A stretch of 5,080 nucleotides of DNA from an uncultured Candidatus Saccharibacteria bacterium (GCA_947097375.1 CAMURE010000041.1:1-5080); one strand, 5' to 3'; shown: positions 1 through 5,080, numbered from the stretch's first letter. The notes: generated by a model not told the origin, from the letters alone. Translations and numbers: made by a program.

Positions 1-66
1 GTCTTGGTGCTCTACCGACTGCTGGAGCTGCCCATCTCATCAGTCGACGTCACGCATAAGCAATAA
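1..66 (+). CDS. C-terminal end of an upstream protein (partial, unidentified)
   Basis: Frame 1 is open from the window edge to a TAA at 64-66 and reads as 21 residues ending SSVDVTHKQ, with a leucine-rich stretch (LVLYRLLELP) before it. A hairpin follows 15 bases after the stop, which fits a true gene end. Too little is present to name the protein. Frame 2 is also open here, so the frame choice rests on the protein-like composition and on the hairpin placed after the stop. Moderate confidence only. Confidence 0.5.
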   Translation, partial: VLVLYRLLELPISSVDVTHKQ

Positions 67-81
67 AACAATCTCGCTTGG

Positions 82-109
82 ATCCCCCTCACACTCTGAG
101 GGGGGATTT
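82..109 (+). terminator. GC-rich hairpin, probable terminator of the upstream gene
   Basis: ATCCCCC (82-88) pairs with GGGGGAT (101-107), and TC (89-90) can pair with GA (98-99) if G100 bulges, leaving a 7-base loop. Only a short T run (107-109) follows, so it is a weak intrinsic terminator by the classical rule. Its place, just after a stop codon and just before a promoter, supports the role. Confidence 0.55.
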
Positions 110-111
110 CA

Positions 112-120
112 TGGTATAAT
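112..120 (+). promoter_or_regulatory. Extended -10 promoter of the 71-aa protein gene
   Basis: TGG followed by a perfect TATAAT (115-120). No convincing -35 exists: the expected position falls in the terminator hairpin loop (about 92-97, CACTCT). The ATG begins 7 bases after the box, so transcription would start at or within a base or so of the start codon. No Shine-Dalgarno sequence is present. Confidence 0.7.
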
Positions 121-127
121 ATTTAGC

Positions 128-343
128 ATGGCAAAACAGAAGAAAAAACGCTCCAAGAAATACACTGGTGTTGACGCCGCAACAACTCGGCCCAGTGTCA
201 CGCGCATCCAGGCAGTCAGCCGCTCATCGGCCGGCCAATGGCTTCACGAACGTAAAAAACTACTACGTGGCATCGGTATCGGCATAGTAGTGGTCATCAT
301 CGTCATGGTGCTCATCTTGGGTATTGTTAGTCTATTTCGGTAG
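128..343 (+). CDS. Small basic protein with one C-terminal membrane helix (function unknown)
   Basis: 71 residues. Residues 1-11 are almost all lysine/arginine (MAKQKKKRSKK). Residues 12-47 are polar and basic, with only two acidic residues in the whole protein (D16, E41). Residues 48-70 form one strongly hydrophobic helix rich in I, V and L, ending SLFR. By the positive-inside rule the N-terminus is cytoplasmic and the protein is tail-anchored; there is no signal peptide. The basic tail could bind RNA, DNA or acidic lipid headgroups, but that is inference from charge alone. The start at 128 is chosen because the frame is open upstream and the TATAAT at 115-120 places transcription at this ATG. 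It converges on the kinase gene with a 14-base gap. I do not recognise a family; SecE was considered but the SecE pattern is not evident. Confidence 0.8.
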   Translation: MAKQKKKRSKKYTGVDAATTRPSVTRIQAVSRSSAGQWLHERKKLLRGIGIGIVVVIIVMVLILGIVSLFR

Positions 344-357
344 TATATTCATCGTTA

Positions 358-2523
358 TCAGCGACTGACTGCTTTTTCCTTATCTAGCCCAGCAAGTGGC
401 AGACGAAAACCAAACGTACTACCCTTATTTTCTTTCGATGTAAAAATCATTGACCCACCGTGCTCCAGCACAACCTTACGCGCCAAAAACAAGCCAACAC
501 CCGTGCCGTCAGGACGACGTTTGCGGGCATTTGAGGCACGAAAGAATTTGCCGAACACACCAGACTGCTCAGCTTTTGGCACACCAATGCCCTGATCTTT
601 GACCACAAACACAACCTCCCGATCATCGCAGCAAAGCGACACATCAACTGTCGTTTGTTCTCTAGAGTAAAAAATTGCATTATCAATCATGTTCATGACA
701 ACCTGACGGAGTTTTTCAGCGTCAATCGGTAAGGTCGGAATATTGTCATCGATATGCACCGAGAGGGTGATATCGCGCTGCTTGGCGACAACTCTTAGCA
801 GGGTTACTTCGCCCCGCACAATATCGCTGAGGTTGGCCGGTTGGCGATTCATGGTGAACGTCCCAGTCTGCAGCCGAGAGATACTGAGAAAGTCATTAAT
901 TAGTTGCACCATACGCTCACTCGAGGAAAAAGCTTCGCGAAGAACAGCTTTTTGAGTCGGACGAACTGGGCCGAGATCACCCTGGAGCAGCATGTCAAGA
1001 TAGCCTTTGATGCTGGTTAGCGGTGTCCGCAACTGATGCGATGCCATGGAAATAAATTCATTCTTTGCCTCGTCTAGCCGCTGCAGCTGCTGGTTGCTTG
1101 TCCGCAGCTCCTGTGTTGCCGCATCAATACGCTGCTGTAACTCAGTGTTCAGCTCATTAACCTCCTCCATCGACTGAGCATTTTTAATAGCAATAGCCAA
1201 TTCACCACGCACTGCCCGCAATGTCGAAAGGTCGCGCTCGATATAGTTATTCTTCTGACTTTCGCCGATCAGCACAAAACCAACGATATCCTCCTGCAAC
1301 GATAGTGTCATGATAATAGCTATCTTTTGCAGCTTCATCGTCCGCCGCAGTTGCTCCGGTAGTGACTCGACAACCGCCACATCAGCGAGCTGTTCAATTT
1401 GATGCTGTGCCGCTAGCTCCTTTAAATCTACCTGCGGCGGGCGGGTGTGTCCACGCGATCCAAATATCCGAAAGTGCCCATTATCATACACTGCAAAAAT
1501 TACTTGGCGGGCCTTAAGAAGTCGCACCAAATATGCTGCTAATCGCGTCGTCAATAGTCGCAGGCCCATCGTATGTAGTAGAATTTGCCCAATCTCATCA
1601 ATAAAGCCTTCGGTCGTGTATCCCTGTCGATAAAATAGCTTGTCGGTGAGACGATCGAAAAACTGCTTGGTTGGCTGAAACAGGAAACCTAAAAATAATG
1701 CCGCTAGCACACCCCAGAATCCCGGCATTCCACCGATGCCGTGACCACTGAATGCACTCACAATCGCTGAAATAGTGTAAGTCACCGTGTAATATACAAT
1801 TGCTAATAAGCTCAATATCATTGCATAGGCAATTGTTCGCACTGCTGCATCCTTCAGTCCGAAAAGACGATGCTTCACGATCGTGAGATATGCCAGCGGT
1901 ATAAAAATAAACGTACTTAATGGACCGGCCCAGATAAGATCATAGCGACCAGCGGCTGGCAGCAGTAAATTAAATATTATGCCGACACCACCGGCAATTC
2001 CATATGCATGAAAAATAAGCCGTAGCTGGGAACGCACCAAAAGCGCGCTGCGGCGACGAGCTTGATAAGCAAGGATCACCAAGGCCACCAAAAATAATGA
2101 TATAAAATACGCCATATATGCAAAATAGCCGATAGGGTGAAGGATAACGGTATGCTCACCTACTATTACCCGCGCCGCCAGCCAGTCAACTCGTACCACG
2201 ATCATCGTAGCAACAATGCCAAATAATACCCAAGCAGTGACTGGCAGGTATTTCACTGTCCGTCGGGAGCCGATATGGGCCGCCATCGAGATCATGGCTG
2301 CCGCAATTAGCGCTGCTCCAATATAGTATATTCTGATGTATATCAGTGCCGCCGCCAGGTCATTGGTCGCCAAAAATGCCGCGACACCTAGTGCCCACAG
2401 GGCAATGCCAACCGTCAGCACAAAAAAGAATCGGGTTGCCGGCTGTTGTGGTTGGTTAGCTACAACCATAATACCGAATATCAGCGACATTACCCCGGCA
2501 ATGATCAGCCCCGCTATTTCCAC
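358..2523 (-). CDS. Multi-pass membrane sensor histidine kinase (7TM-type N-terminus, GAF-like, HisKA, HATPase_c)
   Basis: 721 residues from the GTG at 2523. It has about nine membrane helices: near 3-22, 32-52, 57-80, 93-112, 134-154, 170-189, 196-217, 229-255 and 268-283. The first seven resemble the 7TM sensor region of some histidine kinases. Charged loops (SRRTVK, QARRRS, KHRLFGLK) fall alternately, so the positive-inside rule gives N-out and C-in. Next comes an FDRLTDKLFYR segment (about 289-299) like that after the last helix in ComP-type kinases, a GAF-like region (about 320-448), a heptad-like coiled coil (about 450-487), and the kinase core. Core motifs are the H box (SHQLRTPL, phospho-acceptor H496), N box (N611, N615), G1 (DQGIG, D643), F box (FGKFF, 657-661) and G2 (GTGVGL, 673-678). 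All catalytic boxes look intact, so it should autophosphorylate. The stimulus is unknown; extracytoplasmic loops are short, which suits a small or membrane-borne ligand. It is the second gene of an operon, 13 bases after the methyltransferase. The likely partner is the receiver protein at 3762-4151. Start: the GTG at 2523 has GGAG 5 bases upstream, whereas the in-frame GTG at 2529 overlaps that site. Confidence 0.95.
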   Translation of the reverse strand: MEIAGLIIAGVMSLIFGIMVVANQPQQPATRFFFVLTVGIALWALGVAAFLATNDLAAALIYIRIYYIGAALIAAAMISMAAHIGSRRTVKYLPVTAWVLFGIVATMIVVRVDWLAARVIVGEHTVILHPIGYFAYMAYFISLFLVALVILAYQARRRSALLVRSQLRLIFHAYGIAGGVGIIFNLLLPAAGRYDLIWAGPLSTFIFIPLAYLTIVKHRLFGLKDAAVRTIAYAMILSLLAIVYYTVTYTISAIVSAFSGHGIGGMPGFWGVLAALFLGFLFQPTKQFFDRLTDKLFYRQGYTTEGFIDEIGQILLHTMGLRLLTTRLAAYLVRLLKARQVIFAVYDNGHFRIFGSRGHTRPPQVDLKELAAQHQIEQLADVAVVESLPEQLRRTMKLQKIAIIMTLSLQEDIVGFVLIGESQKNNYIERDLSTLRAVRGELAIAIKNAQSMEEVNELNTELQQRIDAATQELRTSNQQLQRLDEAKNEFISMASHQLRTPLTSIKGYLDMLLQGDLGPVRPTQKAVLREAFSSSERMVQLINDFLSISRLQTGTFTMNRQPANLSDIVRGEVTLLRVVAKQRDITLSVHIDDNIPTLPIDAEKLRQVVMNMIDNAIFYSREQTTVDVSLCCDDREVVFVVKDQGIGVPKAEQSGVFGKFFRASNARKRRPDGTGVGLFLARKVVLEHGGSMIFTSKENKGSTFGFRLPLAGLDKEKAVSR

Positions 2524-2528
2524 GCCCA

Positions 2529-2535
2529 CTCCCCT
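2529..2535 (-). promoter_or_regulatory. Shine-Dalgarno site deciding the kinase start
   Basis: Read on the minus strand this is AGGGGAG, followed by TGGGC and then GTG at 2523-2521. The 5-base spacing to that GTG is workable, while the GTG at 2529-2527 shares a base with the site. This favours a start two codons later than the longest reading frame. The site lies immediately after the methyltransferase stop codon, so translation may be coupled. Confidence 0.6.
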
Positions 2536-2536
2536 A

Positions 2537-3700
2537 TCATGTCTCTAGTGTATCACCAAACTCCGGTCTACGCATAGCATATACTGCGTAGACGCCATCA
2601 TCAGGACAATACACATCAACCCGCCAATCACCCAGACCCGCCACCTCCACAATCCGCTGCATTGTTTCGATTGACCGAGGCTGAATATATGGCCACTGCA
2701 CAACATTAAGCGTAAATCCCAGCTGCGGATGCGTATCACGCATATTACCAACCAGCAGTAGCCCACCAGGCTTCACTAGTTGAGCAGCATTGGCTAGGAA
2801 AGTTGCCGCATTAACCTGCAATGCCGTCGGACTTTCATCTGAAAGCACCTCAGGCACATACTCCAAAATTCCAACGGCATCGACTGCATCGTACGTAGCC
2901 GCCTCAAGACCAACCTGCCGCCGCAGTGCTCGAGCCGCCATGTTCGTTTGTGCGTCTACCGCAGGCAGGGCTACACCCTGAGCACGCAGAATATTCATAC
3001 GGCAAACATCGGTAAACTGCCTAACTTCCATTTCCTGAGCATACGCTTTTGCAGCACTGAGTGCTGACTGATCGAGATCAACCAGTGTGACTCGCGGCAT
3101 GGTACCACCACTCTCTTTAATTTGCCGGAGTGCATGACAGACCGGCTGAGCAGCGCCGCAAGCTAGACTAACCCACTGCTGTTCTGCGGCGCCCAGAGAC
3201 GCTTGATTCATAACATGCCCAGCAAGAATATCCTGAACAATCTTGCCGCGACTGCGAATACCGTGAGCATCCAAAATGTTACAGGCCCAGTCGCGCACCA
3301 CTGATGAAACCGGCTTGCCATTCGCTAATTGCTCAATACTCGGATCATATAACAAGTCCAGTGCCGACGCTGTCGGTATCAGTTCCAGCCAATTCTCGAC
3401 GCCAGGAACCCGAGCGATCAATTCACGTGTCGCTAGATTAGTATCATCAATCATCGTTCGCTGGCGTTTAATCGCCGAGGCGAGATCAGTCTCACCATGA
3501 AAGCCCATACCAGCTAACTTTGCTAGCTCCGCCGTTATCCTCTCGTGTGATGATATCTGATATCGGTCACGTATCGACACCTGATGAATCTGCCAATTAG
3601 CTACACCAATTTCCATGCCGTGCCCTGGCGCTTCGGCCGGTATCTCAGGCCAGTCACCACGACCCGACTGAATATTCACCCCTTTACGCTGCTCTACCAT
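2537..3700 (-). CDS. Class I SAM-dependent methyltransferase, substrate unknown
   Basis: 387 residues. The C-terminal half has the Rossmann methyltransferase pattern: motif I VSLACGAAQP (177-186), an acidic strand end VTLVDLDQSA (204-213) with D208/D210 placed to bind the SAM ribose, a DAVDAVGILEYVP strand (271-283), and LVKPGGLLLVGNM (308-320), the usual strand after the last helix. The first 170 residues are a mostly helical extension that I cannot assign; they probably define substrate or partner. The motif-I glycine pattern is altered (CGAAQ rather than CGxGx), as occurs in some families. The LLVGN step and overall size recall PhcB-type enzymes, which methylate 3-hydroxy fatty acids to make a quorum signal, but this is a resemblance by eye. 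No membrane helix or signal peptide, so cytoplasmic. It is the first gene of an operon with the histidine kinase. Start: the ATG at 3700 has AAAGGTGGG 7 bases upstream; the ATG-like extension to 3742 would run through the promoter region. Confidence 0.88.
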   Translation of the reverse strand: MVEQRKGVNIQSGRGDWPEIPAEAPGHGMEIGVANWQIHQVSIRDRYQISSHERITAELAKLAGMGFHGETDLASAIKRQRTMIDDTNLATRELIARVPGVENWLELIPTASALDLLYDPSIEQLANGKPVSSVVRDWACNILDAHGIRSRGKIVQDILAGHVMNQASLGAAEQQWVSLACGAAQPVCHALRQIKESGGTMPRVTLVDLDQSALSAAKAYAQEMEVRQFTDVCRMNILRAQGVALPAVDAQTNMAARALRRQVGLEAATYDAVDAVGILEYVPEVLSDESPTALQVNAATFLANAAQLVKPGGLLLVGNMRDTHPQLGFTLNVVQWPYIQPRSIETMQRIVEVAGLGDWRVDVYCPDDGVYAVYAMRRPEFGDTLET

Positions 3701-3707
3701 CACCTTG

Positions 3708-3716
3708 CCCACCTTT
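3708..3716 (-). promoter_or_regulatory. Shine-Dalgarno site of the methyltransferase
   Basis: On the minus strand AAAGGTGGG lies 7 bases before the ATG at 3700-3698, close to the AAGGAGG consensus. A second AAGGTG abuts the ATG and is too near to act. This site supports the start at 3700 and shows that this operon uses leadered translation, unlike its neighbours. Confidence 0.55.
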
Positions 3717-3727
3717 ATAGTAATAGT

Positions 3728-3755
3728 TTTACAATACACCACTGCCTGCTATAAT
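3728..3755 (+). promoter_or_regulatory. Promoter of the response regulator gene
   Basis: TTTACA (3728-3733, 5 of 6 to consensus), a 16-base spacer ending in TGC, then a perfect TATAAT (3750-3755). This is a strong extended -10 promoter. The ATG starts 6 bases after the box, predicting a leaderless mRNA. Confidence 0.8.
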
Positions 3756-3759
3756 ACAA
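3731..3759 (-). promoter_or_regulatory. Candidate promoter of the methyltransferase/kinase operon
   Basis: On the minus strand, TTGTAT (3759-3754) and TATTGT (3736-3731) are separated by 17 bases, matching 3 of 6 and 4 of 6 consensus positions. Transcription would start near 3724, giving a leader of about 25 bases that contains the Shine-Dalgarno site. It is weak and overlaps the opposite promoter almost completely. TACTAT or TATAAA nearer the gene are alternative -10 boxes but lack a -35. Confidence 0.35.
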
Positions 3760-3761
3760 TT

Positions 3762-4151
3762 ATGGTTAAAATTGCTATCATCGAAGATGATGTGACGATC
3801 AGTCAGATGTACCGAATGAAGTTCGAGGCGGACGGGTTTGACGTGCGGCTAGCGAGTAATGGGATCATCGGCGTCAGGTTAATTGAATCATTCCGCCCAG
3901 ATATCATTCTGCTTGATATCCAAATGCCAGAAATGGATGGAGCTGAGGCCCTGCGACATATTCGGTCACACGCATGGGGCAAGACAATACCGGTTATTGT
4001 ACTAACCAACCTTGGCGAGGAAGAAGCCCCGCGCGAGATGCGCTCACTTGGCATCCAGGGTTATATCGTCAAGGCTAATCTCACACCGCGCCAGGTTGTC
4101 GCCCAGGTAAAATCAGTCATTGCAAAGCCGTTAGTTCCTACTGATCATTAA
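3762..4151 (+). CDS. Single-domain response regulator (receiver only)
   Basis: 129 residues, the length of one CheY-like receiver domain, with no output domain. The phosphorylation pocket is complete: acidic pair D9/D10 (IIEDD), phospho-acceptor D52 (ILLDIQMPEMDG), switch residue T82 (VLTN) and K104 (YIVKAN). It should accept phosphate from a histidine kinase and act through protein contacts, or pass phosphate on in a relay. The neighbouring membrane kinase, divergently transcribed, is the obvious candidate donor, though the pairing is inferred from position only. The start at 3762 is chosen because I4-A5-I6-I7 forms the usual first strand and the TATAAT sits just before this ATG; an upstream ATG at 3705 would lie ahead of the promoter. 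Its 3' end overlaps folD by 14 bases on the other strand. Confidence 0.93.
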   Translation: MVKIAIIEDDVTISQMYRMKFEADGFDVRLASNGIIGVRLIESFRPDIILLDIQMPEMDGAEALRHIRSHAWGKTIPVIVLTNLGEEEAPREMRSLGIQGYIVKANLTPRQVVAQVKSVIAKPLVPTDH

Positions 4152-4947
4152 CTCGGCGCAGGCACGCCGTAATCACATTATCGAATAGCGCGCTCACTGT
4201 CAGCGGCCCAACACCACCTTTTTCTGGCGTCAAGTGAATATCGGTACGCGTCCGATTTGCTGATGCCACGTCACCAACAATTTTACCGTCCTCCGAGGCG
4301 GTGCCTGCATCAACCACCACTGCACCCGGCCGGATCATATTCGGCTGAATCAGTCCCGCCACACCAGTTGCCGTGACGATGACATCATATTCGTGTAGTC
4401 TCGACAGATCATCACCCCTACTAAATACTGTTACGTTCAGCCCTGATGCTCGCCACATCCGCTCGAGCGGCGCACCGACCAGTCGTCCGCGCCCAACGAT
4501 AGCCAGCTTTTTACCAGATAGTTCCACGCTATAGCCTGCCAACAGCCAATTGATCGCCATCGGTGTCGCCGGATCAAACGGTGTCTGCTCAGAATTGAGG
4601 CCATCGACATCTTTTTCTGGCGCTACCAATCGTACGATCTGCTCAGTCTGCTCCGGCTCAGCCAGCGGCAGCTGGACGATGATTCCTTGGACGTCATCAC
4701 GCTGGTTCAGCGCCATAATTGTCTCCGGCAGCTGATGAGTCGCTACGTGACAAATTTCTACCTCAATCAAGATATCCGCACCATAGCGCTGCTTGAGGCG
4801 CATGTAGGTAGCAATGACCGGATTATCCGAATCGGTGACGATGGCGAGGCGTGGCTGGATGTGATGCGCTTGACGGAGCATGCGCACTTGCTTAGCCTGA
4901 CGCTGCTTGATAAACGACGCGAGTTCTGCACCATTGAGAGATTTCAT
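4138..4947 (-). CDS. folD: Bifunctional methylenetetrahydrofolate dehydrogenase / methenyltetrahydrofolate cyclohydrolase
   Basis: 269 residues, slightly short for FolD (about 280-300). It interconverts 5,10-methylene-THF and 10-formyl-THF, using NADP+ in most bacteria, and so feeds one-carbon units to purine synthesis and initiator-tRNA formylation; it is cytoplasmic. Family residues seen: Y48 and catalytic K52 in TYMRLK, Q92 in IIVQLPL, D115 in PEKDVDG, the Rossmann loop IVGRGRLVGAPL (150-161), TATGVAGLI (192-200), PGAVVVDAG (207-215) and the C-terminal TPEKGGVGPLT (240-250). Oddities: the segment after KDVDG is about 8 residues shorter than in E. coli, PCTPxG reads PATPMA (126-131), GRS reads GRG, and TPVPGG reads TPEKGG. 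The core catalytic residues remain, so activity is likely. Start: MKSLNGAEL at 4947 matches the family N-terminus and is preceded directly by a -10 box; a longer reading from 5004 would include the promoter. It overlaps the response regulator gene tail to tail by 14 bases. Confidence 0.95.
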   Translation of the reverse strand: MKSLNGAELASFIKQRQAKQVRMLRQAHHIQPRLAIVTDSDNPVIATYMRLKQRYGADILIEVEICHVATHQLPETIMALNQRDDVQGIIVQLPLAEPEQTEQIVRLVAPEKDVDGLNSEQTPFDPATPMAINWLLAGYSVELSGKKLAIVGRGRLVGAPLERMWRASGLNVTVFSRGDDLSRLHEYDVIVTATGVAGLIQPNMIRPGAVVVDAGTASEDGKIVGDVASANRTRTDIHLTPEKGGVGPLTVSALFDNVITACLRRVNDQ

Positions 4948-4953
4948 TGTTTG

Positions 4954-4982
4954 ATTGTAGCAAATCAGCATGAGCACGTCGA
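4954..4982 (-). promoter_or_regulatory. Promoter of folD
   Basis: On the minus strand, TCGACG (4982-4977, 4 of 6) and TACAAT (4959-4954, 5 of 6) with a 17-base spacer ending in TGC, giving an extended -10. The ATG follows after 6 bases (CAAACA) with no Shine-Dalgarno sequence, predicting a leaderless mRNA. Confidence 0.65.
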
Positions 4983-4987
4983 GCGCC

Positions 4988-5016
4988 TTGAGGACAGCGA
5001 CCACCTGTGGTATAAT
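4988..5016 (+). promoter_or_regulatory. Promoter of the tRNA-His gene
   Basis: TTGAGG (4988-4993) and a perfect TATAAT (5011-5016) are spaced by 17 bases, with TGG before the -10 (TGnTATAAT). Transcription would begin near 5023, a few bases before the mature tRNA 5' end. Its -35 lies only 5 bases from the folD -35, so the two promoters are back to back. Confidence 0.8.
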
Positions 5017-5027
5017 CGGGAAGCTTG

Positions 5028-5080
5028 GCGGATGTAGCTCAGTTGGTTAGAGCGCTGGATTGTGGCTCCGGAGGCCGTGG
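5028..5080 (+). tRNA. tRNA-His (GTG anticodon), 5' part, cut by the window end
   Basis: Acceptor strand GCGGATG (5028-5034), TA, D stem GCTC/GAGC (5037-5040 with 5050-5053) around AGTTGGTTA, anticodon stem CTGGA/TCCGG (5055-5059 with 5067-5071, one T-G pair), loop TTGTGGC with anticodon GTG at 5062-5064, variable loop AGGCC, and the first bases of the T stem (GTGG). The G at 5027 could be the extra G-1 typical of tRNA-His. The T arm, acceptor 3' strand and discriminator base lie outside the window. Confidence 0.93.

Noticed and set aside
2..127. Open frame extending the 71-aa protein gene upstream to the window edge
   Set aside because: The translation is low complexity in serine and passes through the terminator hairpin and the promoter; the ATG at 128 directly after TATAAT is preferred.
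447..955. Short frames on both strands within the kinase gene
   Set aside because: They lie inside a clear full-length kinase frame and have no recognisable domains or start signals.
2524..2529. Kinase start at the GTG 2529-2527
   Set aside because: It overlaps the only Shine-Dalgarno sequence; the GTG six bases later is correctly spaced. The difference is two residues.
3701..3742. Longer methyltransferase start at 3742
   Set aside because: It lies within the divergent promoter region and starts at a GTG without a Shine-Dalgarno site, while the ATG at 3700 has AAAGGTGGG at a suitable distance.
3705..3761. Upstream ATG for the response regulator at 3705
   Set aside because: It would place the promoter boxes inside the coding sequence and add 19 residues ahead of the first receiver strand.
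4154..4169. CGGCG/CGCCG hairpin near the convergent gene ends
   Set aside because: Only 5 base pairs, no T run on either strand, and it lies inside the folD coding sequence; not supportable as a terminator.
4948..5004. Longer folD start at 5004 (19 extra residues)
   Set aside because: The extension contains the folD -10/-35 boxes, runs almost to the tRNA promoter, and does not resemble a FolD N-terminus; MKSLNGAEL at 4947 does.
4687..5037. 116-residue plus-strand reading frame opposite folD
   Set aside because: It is antisense to a well-conserved folD, has no start signals, and runs into the tRNA gene; a shadow frame.
1..5080. Search by eye for CRISPR repeats, insertion sequences, attachment sites and riboswitches
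   Set aside because: No spaced direct repeats, transposase-like frames or terminal inverted repeats were seen. tRNA-His could be an attachment site, but its 3' end is outside the window and nothing integrase-like is present.

Overview
The window looks like a stretch of a small, gene-dense bacterial chromosome. The best guess is a Saccharibacteria (TM7) or related Patescibacteria genome. This rests on very tight gene packing, moderate GC (roughly half, estimated by eye), near-consensus extended -10 promoters placed directly at start codons, and the style of the histidine kinase and FolD proteins. The organism call is inference; no marker gene in the window settles it. TGA is used as a stop codon (kinase and methyltransferase both end in TGA), so this is not a TGA-recoded lineage.

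Layout: (1) bases 1-66 hold the last 21 codons of a plus-strand gene, followed by a GC-rich hairpin and an extended -10 promoter. (2) 128-343 (+) encodes a 71-residue, very basic protein with one C-terminal membrane helix. (3) 358-3700 (-) is a two-gene operon: a class I SAM-dependent methyltransferase (first gene) and a large multi-pass membrane histidine kinase (second gene). (4) 3762-4151 (+), diverging from that operon, encodes a single-domain response regulator. (5) 4138-4947 (-), overlapping the regulator tail to tail, is folD. (6) 5028-5080 (+) is the 5' part of a tRNA-His gene cut by the window end, with its own promoter back to back with that of folD.

The methyltransferase, the 9-helix sensor kinase and the receiver protein form a plausible local signalling unit. 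The kinase has all the catalytic boxes, and the receiver has the complete phospho-acceptor pocket but no output domain, so phosphate would flow to a protein-interaction switch rather than directly to a promoter. The co-transcribed methyltransferase could make or modify the small molecule sensed, or modify another cell component; this is a hypothesis only. FolD and tRNA-His are housekeeping genes.

The most notable non-coding pattern is that three separate genes (71-aa protein, response regulator, folD) have TGnTAyAAT boxes ending only 6-7 bases before the ATG, which predicts leaderless mRNAs. The two genes of the methyltransferase/kinase operon have Shine-Dalgarno sequences instead. I see no insertion sequence, CRISPR array, prophage gene or large repeat. 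No gene-free stretch exceeds about 80 bases.
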